From positions 36,127 through 100,126 of the forward strand of contig JAFGAR010000005.1 of assembly GCA_016933575.1 (NCBI GenBank): a DNA stretch of 64,000 nucleotides, in the 5' to 3' direction. Shown here one piece after another: positions 53,347 to 61,980 of this stretch. Position 1 is the first letter of the stretch, and every line of letters starts with the position of its first letter. Below the pieces are notes generated by a model, which was not told the origin of the DNA, did not search any database, and was given only the letters and a program-made list of their open reading frames with translations. The stretch is from Candidatus Thorarchaeota archaeon. Lineage in GTDB: Archaea; Asgardarchaeota; Thorarchaeia; Thorarchaeales; Thorarchaeaceae. The position numbers were made by a program, and so were the translations under genes.

Positions 53347-53820
53347 ATGACCGATAACAAAGCAGTCCAGAACATGTTGCAGATTGCTCTGACAACAGCT
53401 GCCAATCACTATGATTTCTATCTCAAAGCAGCGAATGTTGTAGAGACCCCTCAGGTGAAAGCATTATTGATGGTCCTAGCAGATACTGAAGGTGAGCTCA
53501 TGGATAGAATTCGTCTCATGATGACTACAGGTATTCTGGATGCAATCGAGGAGGTCAGAAAGGAGTCCTTCATTCTGGGGGATCCAGATCCGACACCCTT
53601 TGGAATGGATCGTACTCCCTTTGCTCGGTCGAATCCAGACACCGACCCTCGTCTCTTTGTCTGCAATCGGGCTCTAGAGATGGAGTTTAAGGGATTCTCT
53701 TTCTACAGTTCTATATCCACTCGAGCAAAGTCTGAGATGATGCGCCGTCTGTATGAGTATCTTGCCTTTATCAAATCCGGGCAGATTCAGAAAATACGTA
53801 AGGTCTGTGAAACCTTCTAG
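53347..53820 (+). CDS. ferritin-like/rubrerythrin-related protein, metal ligands mostly missing (copy 2)
   Basis: 157 residues from ATG 53347. Same fold and many identical positions as copy 1 ('NVVETPQVKALLMVLADTEG', 'RAKSEMMRRLYEYLAFIKSG'). Ligand losses are shared, so the change preceded the tandem duplication. A longer TTG start at 53326 is possible. Confidence 0.6.
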   Translation: MTDNKAVQNMLQIALTTAANHYDFYLKAANVVETPQVKALLMVLADTEGELMDRIRLMMTTGILDAIEEVRKESFILGDPDPTPFGMDRTPFARSNPDTDPRLFVCNRALEMEFKGFSFYSSISTRAKSEMMRRLYEYLAFIKSGQIQKIRKVCETF

Positions 53821-53966
53821 AGACCAATCAATTCTCTGTACTCTGCAGACCTTCTCCCTTCAGATTCACCCAGTTTCAGGTCTCCAAACACACTCAGTCT
53901 TATAATTAGAACACGTGTTCCAAGAATTTAATTAGATAATATTCTATAAAAATAGAATATTAGATA

Positions 53967-54090
53967 TATTTATATATGTTTAAGTATATGATAATAGTAG
54001 TGGCCGGGAGGCCGCGAACCAGTGGAACCGCCAAGAATCTCCATCGGAAACGAAGGGGGTAGGGGGTTCCGACGCAGCGAGATGGAAAAA
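53967..54090 (+). ncRNA. candidate structured RNA / 5' leader element with TATA
   Basis: A TATA element (ATTTATATATG, 53967-53977) in a very A/T-rich tract is followed about 25 bases later by a sudden GC-rich block. It begins with a 6-bp hairpin GUGGCC/GGCCGC capped by a GGGA (GNRA) loop (54000-54015). GGAACC (54024-54029) pairs with GGTTCC (54065-54070) and encloses a second hairpin capped by GAAA (54039-54058). The block ends just before an ORF at 54092. It is either a stand-alone RNA or a structured leader. No riboswitch family is recognised. Confidence 0.6.
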
Positions 54091-54091
54091 A

Positions 54092-54433
54092 ATGAAGAAT
54101 GAACAAAACGTGTTTGTCCCCCCAATAGTCTTTGAGACCTACTCTGACTTTCGAGGAGTTATTGATGAGGCTGCAATGATTGTCTACAGCCCTGAGTACT
54201 ATCATGGACCCTTTACAGATGAACCAAAACGATTACGCAGAGTGACCTTCACTGCTGTTGGAGTCCAACGACGGGGAATACCCATGACTTTCAAGTACAT
54301 CTTGGATGATGTCCGGGATATTGATCGAGTTGCTTCGGAGATACTTGAGGAACTCGAGAATCGAAGCCATATTGTACGAGGAACTGTAGAGACCTCACGC
54401 CCAATGGGCGAATTACTTGCTTCATGGCCCTGA
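54092..54433 (+). CDS. hypothetical protein downstream of structured RNA
   Basis: 113 residues, soluble, alpha/beta composition ('PPIVFETYSDFRGVIDEA', 'TFKYILDDVRDIDRVASEIL'). No family recognised. Start ATG 54092. If the RNA at 54000-54090 is a leader, this is the gene it controls. Confidence 0.6.
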   Translation: MKNEQNVFVPPIVFETYSDFRGVIDEAAMIVYSPEYYHGPFTDEPKRLRRVTFTAVGVQRRGIPMTFKYILDDVRDIDRVASEILEELENRSHIVRGTVETSRPMGELLASWP

Positions 54434-54537
54434 TAATGCCCTGGTCATTATATTCCTAGTAACAAAGAGTGCATACGCCATCTCGCATCTACCGATATTG
54501 CTTTTTATGGAAAGATTCTATATGATAGTGAGGAACA

Positions 54538-55071
54538 GTGAACGACCCGGAACCTGCTGAAGAGATAGTGCCACGAATCTTGAAGCAGTACTCAGAACGA
54601 CCACGTGGATGGCACATCATGAATACCCCGACAGGAGATGTACTGGTATTGAGTACTGACTCCGCTTTTCAGCTTAAACTCATACCTCTCAGTCCCTTCG
54701 AGTTCACTGGTGCTGGGATTGAACTCTCCAAATCCAATAAGACAATTGAGTCTATTCGATCATCCCCGGAGTTTGGGCTACGTCCTATCGATGAGCTCGA
54801 TCTTCAAAAACTCGTCAATGCTCTGGGAAGCTCGCAAAGTACTGGTAGTGTTCCTGAAGTACAGGAGATTCTCAAAAGAGCACCCGTATCATTAGAGGAC
54901 CTCTCATCGAATAAACACGCACAAGACCACATTCTACGTGGTCCTGTTCTCATGCGTCCTGATCTTGGTTCTCTGAGCCCTGAGCTTCTAGAGATGCAGA
55001 CTCTTCTCGATCGCAGTGCTCAGAAGTCTTTTCGTGACAGATATCCCATGCGAGCAGGGATGTATCTCTAA
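54538..55071 (+). CDS. hypothetical soluble protein
   Basis: 177 residues from GTG 54538, acidic, with a small globular N-terminal part ('RGWHIMNTPTGDVLVLSTDS') and a helical, Leu/Glu-rich C-terminal half. No family recognised. It lies between the 113-residue protein and the longin-like protein on the same strand, spacing 104 and 77 bases. Confidence 0.5.
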   Translation: MNDPEPAEEIVPRILKQYSERPRGWHIMNTPTGDVLVLSTDSAFQLKLIPLSPFEFTGAGIELSKSNKTIESIRSSPEFGLRPIDELDLQKLVNALGSSQSTGSVPEVQEILKRAPVSLEDLSSNKHAQDHILRGPVLMRPDLGSLSPELLEMQTLLDRSAQKSFRDRYPMRAGMYL

Positions 55072-55148
55072 TAGACTCTGGTTTTTTAACGCTCTGTGAA
55101 AACTGCCTCTAGGTCACACTTCATTAGTCAAATTTCGATAGGTGATCT

Positions 55149-55649
55149 TTGAGCGCCATGATTAGGAATCTCATTGTCATTGATAACAACAGCCGCCCGA
55201 TAGTGAGTGCTAACTTTGGAGAGTGCCATTCTCTAGGGCAAGATGATGAATTGATTAGTGGTTTTATCAGTGCTGTCTATAGCTTTTCGAAAATGCTTGC
55301 CGCTGACAGTCTCGATCAGATTCAAATGCGTGGTCTCACCTTTATAATCAAATCCAGAGGTACTCTGATCTTTGCTCTCTCTGCAGACGACCCAAACAGA
55401 GCTACTCATGAAAAGACCTTGGTGAAGATTATTGACCTCTTCGAGGATCTCTACGATTACTATTCCACGTGCGTTGACCCTGATGTGGATACTTCAGTCT
55501 TTCACGAGTTTCCTCGATTTCTTGTGGATCAGAGCATCCTGCAACCAAATTGTGGAAAGTATACTGACTGCAAAGATTGTCCAAATAGTGAGAGAGATCT
55601 TCCTCTCCGTGAATTAACTAAAGAATTGGATAAACGCCTTGATGCCTAA
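55149..55649 (+). CDS. longin/roadblock-like domain protein with Cys motif
   Basis: 166 residues. The N-terminal 100 residues follow the longin pattern: 'MIRNLIVIDNNSRPIVSANF' first hairpin, 'ISGFISAVYSFSKML' helix, 'GLTFIIKSRGTLIFALSADD' strands and a long 'KTLVKIIDLFEDLYDYYSTC' helix. The C-terminus has 'NCGKYTDCKDCPN', a C-x5-C-x2-C that could bind metal. Longin-like proteins are abundant in Asgard archaea and belong to trafficking/GTPase systems in eukaryotes. TTG 55149 is used; ATG 55158 is equally likely. Confidence 0.6.
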   Translation: MSAMIRNLIVIDNNSRPIVSANFGECHSLGQDDELISGFISAVYSFSKMLAADSLDQIQMRGLTFIIKSRGTLIFALSADDPNRATHEKTLVKIIDLFEDLYDYYSTCVDPDVDTSVFHEFPRFLVDQSILQPNCGKYTDCKDCPNSERDLPLRELTKELDKRLDA

Positions 55650-55674
55650 CTGAATGATGACTATGCTCTCTCAG

Positions 55675-57897
55675 TCATTGAATATCCATAGTTTTATGAT
55701 TCTGTTCTATACGCCTATACGCTCTCTTGGTATCCCTATACATGAGATACCACGGTACCCAGAGTAACCCCGGATAGATAATGAACAACAATTCGCTCGT
55801 GAGAAACCCTGGTTGCGGCCACATGGAGGGAAATAGAACATTCCAAGCAGTCACAAACAAAGTGATACTTGTACAGATGATGAACAAAGCAAACTTGAGC
55901 TGTTTTCTTCTGATCCATTGGAACTTGAAATAATCTGCAAGAATATAGGTTACCCATGATATAGAAGCAAGCTCGATAAAACTTGGCCAAGGGATTTGAT
56001 TGGTTACTACTGTTCCAGAATAGTCCTTTGAAATATGGTAGAAATAGACATCTCGCATTGGATTGAAAACTAGACCGTCGCCTCTCAACCAATCCCTCCA
56101 TGTTTGAAACTCTATTTTCTGGTAGCCCCAGATGTATGGAGCTTCATCAGCTACCGCATTTTGGATGTTGTTGAAGTAGATTTGTCTTAGTGTTGGGTTG
56201 TTTTCGGAGATTGCCAAATCACACCACATGTCGACATCGGTGTTGTTATAGCCAATCTGTCGAGCCAGAGCCCCTTCAGAGTGACATATTGGTTGTAGAT
56301 AGCTTATTGGGTCAGAATAGTCTGGGACCCATCCAAAAGGTAGCATTGGAAGTCTTCTCTCTTCAAGATACTCAAGATACTCACTATATGTGAGACTCTC
56401 GACTAAGAATGTCATGTTATTATTCAGACCTGTATGATTAGATTCAGGGATCCAATATACATCTTCCAAACCAATCTGTAGTAGTGAACTCGCCTCATCT
56501 CTCAGTGAACTTCCTGCAAGATGGTAGAAGATTATGCTATTATTTATCGTGTTTAGCGAGTTTACGAATACAGGGTCTTGCATTGCCAAGTTCCACTCAG
56601 CCACAGCTGCTGTGAGATTGTAGTTGAATCCGATGCCGGAGTCATTATGACCGACCATCCCTGCAGGAATTGGCCCTTTTCCTTGAATCCCATATCCATT
56701 GACTGCAGAATCGATAAAGTTCTGATAATCGAAGGCAAATGAAGCAGCCCTTCTGAAGTTCCTATTATTGAACGGACATTCTGTGATCACTGTGGTTCCG
56801 TTCACCGTGACTGTGAGGTTGCCCATGTTAAACCCAAGAAATAGAGTCTCAAACTTGTAACCTCCTGTTGATACGTTGATATTTAGATACCTTGTAATCT
56901 CATTCACAGGATCCCACACTAAATGCGCTTCTGTTAAGGGCCACTCTACTCCATCAACAACCCCATTTCGAAGATTCAACTCACGTCCAAGTGCATCATA
57001 ATTCATCCTGATGTAGATTTTTTCTATTGATCCTGCATTAGAGGGTGGAAGTACCTCCAAAATCGAGGTAGTTTCCCTCCAATACTTCTCATAGGATTCC
57101 AATTCTATATACTGGTCTTCAACCCAATCAACGATTGTGTATGGACCTGTGCCGCAGGTGTGCGTGTGCATGTAGTTTTCAGACTGACCATAGTCCACTC
57201 CATACGCCTCCCATGTCATCAAATCTAGGTCAGATGCATGAGAGATTGCATAGGTGGGGCTCATGAAACGAGCAGACTTCGATGCTAGAATAGTCACAAA
57301 TGGTGAGAATGCCTCTTCGAGAACAAACCTGACCGTATACGTGTCAAGAATCATTATCGCACTGGAATTAACAATCCAACTGTCGAATTCACTTTGAAAC
57401 ACTGATGATGATGTACCATTGAGTACTGCTACTTGTTTGACTTCATTACCACCCTTGAGTGTTTCAGCAAATGTCCAGATGGCCTGTGAATCGGAGAATA
57501 TCTTCATCGCACGTTCGATATTCCACTTCACACAGCTAGCATTGAAAGGGGTACCATCCTGAAACGTTATGTTCTGGCGAAGCGCTATTGTGTAATTCCT
57601 ACCATCTGGTGATATTATTGGTTCCCCTAATGCAAGGAGCGGTATCAATGAAGTAGTATCACTACTGTTGAAAGGGTATGTGTACAAGGTCTCATAGATG
57701 TTTGAGAGAATCCAATCTCCAACACCTGTGTTATCAACAGCAGGATCCATTGATTCAGGGTCGTATGATGTTTCCCACACGATGGTATTGCTTGGCGGCC
57801 TATGGATCACATCCCCATGAAAACCCCAATTGAACCATGTGAAAAATGAGAATATTAGTAGGATTAGGGCTAAGACAATAAGCCACTCCTTTCTCAT
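55675..57897 (-). CDS. family 5 extracellular solute-binding protein (peptide/nickel type) with C-terminal TM helices
   Basis: 740 residues from ATG 57897: N-terminal TM/signal ('WLIVLALILLIFSFFTWF'), SBP_bac_5 body ('ISPDGRNYTIALRQNITFQD', 'FRRAASFAFDYQNFIDSAVN'), then about three C-terminal TM helices ('LFIICTSITLFVTAWNVLF'). It would hold an oligopeptide-binding domain outside the cell. Usual partners are ABC permeases and ATPases, but none are nearby. The extra TM helices are unusual. Confidence 0.8.
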   Translation of the reverse strand: MRKEWLIVLALILLIFSFFTWFNWGFHGDVIHRPPSNTIVWETSYDPESMDPAVDNTGVGDWILSNIYETLYTYPFNSSDTTSLIPLLALGEPIISPDGRNYTIALRQNITFQDGTPFNASCVKWNIERAMKIFSDSQAIWTFAETLKGGNEVKQVAVLNGTSSSVFQSEFDSWIVNSSAIMILDTYTVRFVLEEAFSPFVTILASKSARFMSPTYAISHASDLDLMTWEAYGVDYGQSENYMHTHTCGTGPYTIVDWVEDQYIELESYEKYWRETTSILEVLPPSNAGSIEKIYIRMNYDALGRELNLRNGVVDGVEWPLTEAHLVWDPVNEITRYLNINVSTGGYKFETLFLGFNMGNLTVTVNGTTVITECPFNNRNFRRAASFAFDYQNFIDSAVNGYGIQGKGPIPAGMVGHNDSGIGFNYNLTAAVAEWNLAMQDPVFVNSLNTINNSIIFYHLAGSSLRDEASSLLQIGLEDVYWIPESNHTGLNNNMTFLVESLTYSEYLEYLEERRLPMLPFGWVPDYSDPISYLQPICHSEGALARQIGYNNTDVDMWCDLAISENNPTLRQIYFNNIQNAVADEAPYIWGYQKIEFQTWRDWLRGDGLVFNPMRDVYFYHISKDYSGTVVTNQIPWPSFIELASISWVTYILADYFKFQWIRRKQLKFALFIICTSITLFVTAWNVLFPSMWPQPGFLTSELLFIIYPGLLWVPWYLMYRDTKRAYRRIEQNHKTMDIQ

Positions 57898-58182
57898 ATG
57901 GACATTTAGCCTAGCCACGCACATCACATCCACACAATATGAGATTTCTCTCAGTAGAAACTTATGAATTGTATGAATCTCAGTTTCTCTCTCTAATTCT
58001 TTCTGTGGTAATATCACTTGACAAAGAAATTCGGAATATCAACCGATTGCTTTCGTGTCGATTGAATGGTAGAGTGAATACCTTATGCGAAGGTATACCG
58101 AGAAGCCAACAGAATCCTATAATCTACAAAGGATTTATAGACATTCAGTAATCATTCGAATTGCATGCGCGGAGGTTGAAGT

Positions 58183-59682
58183 TTGAAGAAGAATGCTACA
58201 CTCTTTCTTGTAATATTGCTAGCTACTGCAATAATCATTCCCCAGTCCATGGCTCTGACAAGTCAGGGACTATTCTACAGAACACAAGATGGCGACCGCT
58301 TTTATTTCACAATGGATGTAATTGATGAAGGAGAAGTCGCTGAAACTCAAATCATCTACTTTGAGATAGATAATGCCAGTAAACCAATCCCTGACCCTCT
58401 GACATATTTGGGTGATCTTGATCCCGTTGACCTGTCTATATACTATGAAAATGGAACGAATATTGGTCTTCTTGCTATCATCTTCATTTACATACCTCTT
58501 CTACAATTTCCAGTTGGAAACTGGAGTCTGATCAATTCTCTTGCTTTCACAGACCTTGAAGGACTTATGATAATGTCAATCAGTAATCTCTCAATCACCT
58601 ACAATGCAGACACTTTGGGCTTTACTTACAAGATGATTAGTACTGATACTGAAACGACTGTTTGGGCCGATTATTCGATTTTTGATGGTGTGTTGTCTTA
58701 CTATGGTTTTGAATACTTCAATACTACAACTGATGAACAAATAACAAAATGCGATATCAGCAGATTCTCGTATCACAATTTGTATTGGGGTTTCGAAGAC
58801 GGTGATACATTTAATTTCCGTATAGTTATGACAGGAACTAGTTCCGGATTTCAGGAATTAGATGAAGAACTCTACATTGAAGTAGATGAGGATGGATTGC
58901 CTATTATTCCATATATATTGGATGAATGGGACGACATTCCCTACATTGGAGGCGCGTTATACTGGGCTAATGGTACAATAGCATTTGAACCATTTTTCGA
59001 GCGTTCTTGGAGAATCGCAGTTCCTCTCGGAAATTGGTCCCTCCTCAGTGCCCTCATAGAAGACAAACCATCTCCTTCAGATCTCGCTCTTGATCCTGCA
59101 CATCCTTGGCTCTGGGGATACTCGTGGTCAGAAACAACAGGAGATATCCTGCTTGAGGTCCATACAGATTATCTGAAGGTAGATGGATTCTTAGCCCGTC
59201 ATTCAGCTGTATTCACAAATGCAACCACCTCTGAAGTCATTGGGACCATCACAATTGAGCGATTAGATATCGAAACATATACAGATGATACAGCACCTTC
59301 AATCAATCATCCTGATGATGGTACTTTCGTCGAGGGTACTGAAAACAATAATATTACTTGGATTCCAACTGATGACTTTCCAGCTACGTACACAATTAGT
59401 CTGAACGGTTCTAATTTGCCATCAGCCTCGTGGACTTCTGGTAGTCCCATTGTACTGGAGTTAGATGACTTCGAAGTTGGTGAATACAATTGTACAATCA
59501 CAGTCTATGACTATGCAGGTAACTACGTCCGCGATTCGGTGTTGGTCACTGTTACTGCCGCTCCAACTACAAGTTCCCGTGGGATTGTCGATTTGATAAT
59601 GGACAACATAATCTTCGTTATAATAGGTGTAGGTGTAGTAGTCATTCTCGGAGCTGGTGCATTACTAAGAAGAAAATCATAG
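58183..59682 (+). CDS. secreted/surface protein with two GNWSL-type repeats and C-terminal TM
   Basis: 499 residues: signal peptide (about 3-24), two tandem domains of roughly 180 residues, each with a 'PxGNWSLxxxL' motif ('FPVGNWSLINSL', 'VPLGNWSLLSAL'), an Ig-like segment (about 375-460), and a C-terminal TM followed by RRKS. A related protein lies at 61981. Start TTG 58183 with GGAGG upstream. No known family recognised; surface display is inferred. Confidence 0.65.
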   Translation: MKKNATLFLVILLATAIIIPQSMALTSQGLFYRTQDGDRFYFTMDVIDEGEVAETQIIYFEIDNASKPIPDPLTYLGDLDPVDLSIYYENGTNIGLLAIIFIYIPLLQFPVGNWSLINSLAFTDLEGLMIMSISNLSITYNADTLGFTYKMISTDTETTVWADYSIFDGVLSYYGFEYFNTTTDEQITKCDISRFSYHNLYWGFEDGDTFNFRIVMTGTSSGFQELDEELYIEVDEDGLPIIPYILDEWDDIPYIGGALYWANGTIAFEPFFERSWRIAVPLGNWSLLSALIEDKPSPSDLALDPAHPWLWGYSWSETTGDILLEVHTDYLKVDGFLARHSAVFTNATTSEVIGTITIERLDIETYTDDTAPSINHPDDGTFVEGTENNNITWIPTDDFPATYTISLNGSNLPSASWTSGSPIVLELDDFEVGEYNCTITVYDYAGNYVRDSVLVTVTAAPTTSSRGIVDLIMDNIIFVIIGVGVVVILGAGALLRRKS

Positions 59683-59692
59683 TATAATGAGA

Positions 59693-59726
59693 ATGAGCGT
59701 ATCAACGCTCATCCCCTCCTTTTTTC
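59693..59726 (+). terminator. hairpin plus T-run terminator
   Basis: Arms ATGAGCGT / ACGCTCAT (8 bp) with loop ATCA, followed by a CCTCCTTTTTT tract, directly after the surface-protein gene. Confidence 0.65.
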
Positions 59727-59845
59727 TAAGGACAGCCATAGGAAGGAGTGATGGGTGATACTAAACTGGGAAATTGGAAACAGCCAAATGTAAGGATTTT
59801 TTCATTATAGTTCGATGTTTCTAAATTTCAGATACCTGTAGAGTC

Positions 59846-61801
59846 GTGAATATTATGACGCAAGAAACAAGACCTTACGGTTTATGGGATCCCATTGTGA
59901 CTCCTGAAGAAATCTATTTGGATACCACCTTCTTCTTCAATACTTTCGCTGATGAAAAAGGGCTCTATTACTGGGCTGAGCTCCGACCACAAGAAAATGG
60001 CAGAGTTGTGGTTGTGAAATGTGATAGAAAGGGGCTCATCAGAGATATCAGTCCACTAAATTCAAACGTTCGAACCAGATTGCATGAGTATGGTGGAAGA
60101 GCATTTGCCGTCCACAATGATGTACTCTACTATTCAAATTTTCGCGACCAACGGCTCTACAGACACGAACTTGCAAACGATGCCACTCCTGTTCCGATTA
60201 CGCCCAAACGATGCGAAGATGGGTCGTTAGGGAAATATGCGGCACCTACTATCTCCCCTGATGGAGCTACTTTGATATTTCTTTTTGAGAAGGAATTTGA
60301 AGATAGAGAAAATGAGAATTACATTGCAGCAATCAATCTCAAGAAACCATTTCCTCAAGAACCAATCATACTTGTTTCAGGAAGCGATTTCTATGCAAAT
60401 CCTGTACTCTCCTCTGATGGAAAGCGGATTGCTTGGACTCAATGGAATCATCCCCATATGCCATGGGATCAGTCGGAGCTCTGGCACGCTCAATTCAATA
60501 GCATGAAAATCTCTATTGAATCCGCAAAGAAGGCAGTGGGAGAATCAAATACGTCGATTGGCTTCCATTCCTTCGGACCGAGCGGGAGACTATTCTTCAT
60601 AATGGATCAAGCTGGCCATGAAACTGATGATCCGAAAAATTGGTGGAATATCTATTCCTACAAGAATGGAGCAGTCGAAGTAATAACTCAGGAACTAGCT
60701 GAGTTTGGAGTCCCAATGTGGTCTGTCGGTAATAATCGCTACGTAGTGGTTAGAGATGCAATCTTCGCAATCTGCCACAAGGGCGGAGGAGATCAACTTG
60801 CTCATATATCCCTTAAATCAAAAGAGATATCGTGGATTAGGCTACCATATGATTCTCTATGGATGATTCAAAAAGGGCATGATGATTCTTTATTGCTTCT
60901 GGCAGAAGGTCCTGATCGACCTCCTGCAATTATCACGTTTAGTATCAAAACTCAGGAGATACATCATCTAAAAGAGGGCTATAAAATGCCCTTTGATTCA
61001 GAGTATGTTTCAAAACCAACGACTATTGAATTTCCTACGCAGGATGGAGAACACGCGTATGCGTTATTCTATGAACCTCTAAATCCGAATTTTCGTTCAT
61101 CAGCAGACTCCAATCCTCCCTTACTTGTAAAGGTTCATGGAGGACCAACTGGGTCTGCGTCGAGCTCCTTGTCGTTGGTGAACCAATTCTGGACTTCTAT
61201 GGGCTATGCCATTATTGATGTGGATCATAGAGGTAGTACAGGTTACGGTCGAAAATACAGGGATAAGATCCTTGGTCAATGGGGTATAATCGATGCGATG
61301 GACGTACGTGATGGAATTGACTATCTGTTGAAGCATGATAAAGTGTCTCAGAAGATTGCAATTCGGGGAGGAAGTGCTGGTGGATATGCAGTTCAAAGAT
61401 GTCTTACCATGTTTCCTGATCTCTTCCAGGCTGGAGCAAGTTATTTTGGGATTGGAAACTTGGTTACGCTTGCCAAACTAACTCACAAATTCGAGTCGCG
61501 ATATTTGGACTCTCTCCTCGGTGCTTCACTTGAGGAAGATGAAGGTGTTTACAGAGAGCGGTCTCCCATAAATCATCTAGAAAACCTAAGAGCCCCTATG
61601 ATTCTATTTCAGGGTTTGGAGGACAAAGTAGTCACCCCAGAGGTTAGTCAAGAAATAGCGAAGTTGTTGGATGAACGGGGGATAAAACACGAGTACAAGG
61701 AGTATGAGGGAGAAGGTCATGGTTTTATTAGAAAAGAAAACAATATCGATGCTTTGAAGAGAGAGTCCCAGTTCTACCGTGAAGTGTTCTTCAATATCTA
61801 A
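59846..61801 (+). CDS. S9 family prolyl oligopeptidase / acylaminoacyl peptidase
   Basis: 651 residues: N-terminal beta-propeller ('PTISPDGATLIFLF', 'NPVLSSDGKRIAWTQW'), C-terminal alpha/beta hydrolase with 'VKVHGGPTG', 'DVDHRGSTGYGRKYRD', nucleophile 'RGGSAGGYAVQR' (Ser in GGSAGG), Asp in 'LEDKVV' region and His in 'GEGHGF'. Cytoplasmic peptidase acting on short peptides. GTG 59846; ATG 59855 is an alternative. Confidence 0.92.
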   Translation: MNIMTQETRPYGLWDPIVTPEEIYLDTTFFFNTFADEKGLYYWAELRPQENGRVVVVKCDRKGLIRDISPLNSNVRTRLHEYGGRAFAVHNDVLYYSNFRDQRLYRHELANDATPVPITPKRCEDGSLGKYAAPTISPDGATLIFLFEKEFEDRENENYIAAINLKKPFPQEPIILVSGSDFYANPVLSSDGKRIAWTQWNHPHMPWDQSELWHAQFNSMKISIESAKKAVGESNTSIGFHSFGPSGRLFFIMDQAGHETDDPKNWWNIYSYKNGAVEVITQELAEFGVPMWSVGNNRYVVVRDAIFAICHKGGGDQLAHISLKSKEISWIRLPYDSLWMIQKGHDDSLLLLAEGPDRPPAIITFSIKTQEIHHLKEGYKMPFDSEYVSKPTTIEFPTQDGEHAYALFYEPLNPNFRSSADSNPPLLVKVHGGPTGSASSSLSLVNQFWTSMGYAIIDVDHRGSTGYGRKYRDKILGQWGIIDAMDVRDGIDYLLKHDKVSQKIAIRGGSAGGYAVQRCLTMFPDLFQAGASYFGIGNLVTLAKLTHKFESRYLDSLLGASLEEDEGVYRERSPINHLENLRAPMILFQGLEDKVVTPEVSQEIAKLLDERGIKHEYKEYEGEGHGFIRKENNIDALKRESQFYREVFFNI

Positions 61802-61835
61802 CAATTGTTGGAATCCTTCACGAAATCAGAAGTAG

Positions 61836-61910
61836 TGGTGGGCCGGACGTGATTTGAACACGTGAGTCGGCGGTAGATGGGAAATCCATCCATCTCCACC
61901 GCACTGTAGG
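61836..61910 (-). pseudogene. tRNA 3'-end fragment with adjacent hairpin (att-like repeat, left copy)
   Basis: CCA, discriminator A, 3' acceptor strand CCGGCCC, T stem ACGTG/CACGT and loop TTCAAAT are present, but no matching 5' acceptor strand GGGCCGG is found upstream. 30 bases of it are identical to 62678-62707. Adjacent to it is an 11-bp hairpin with a GG bulge (GCGGT-AGATGG / CCATCT-ACCGC) that could be a degenerate anticodon arm or part of a split-tRNA 3' half. Confidence 0.6.
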
Positions 61911-61980
61911 GAAATATTATAGCGGTTGAAAACTAGTATTTTTTTCAGGAATATATTGAAATCTATGGAGGGGCATCCAT

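Noticed and set aside
53960..54205. Minus-strand ORF over the structured RNA
   Set aside because: Composition is atypical, it covers the TATA region and the better-supported ORF at 54092, and it has no family resemblance.
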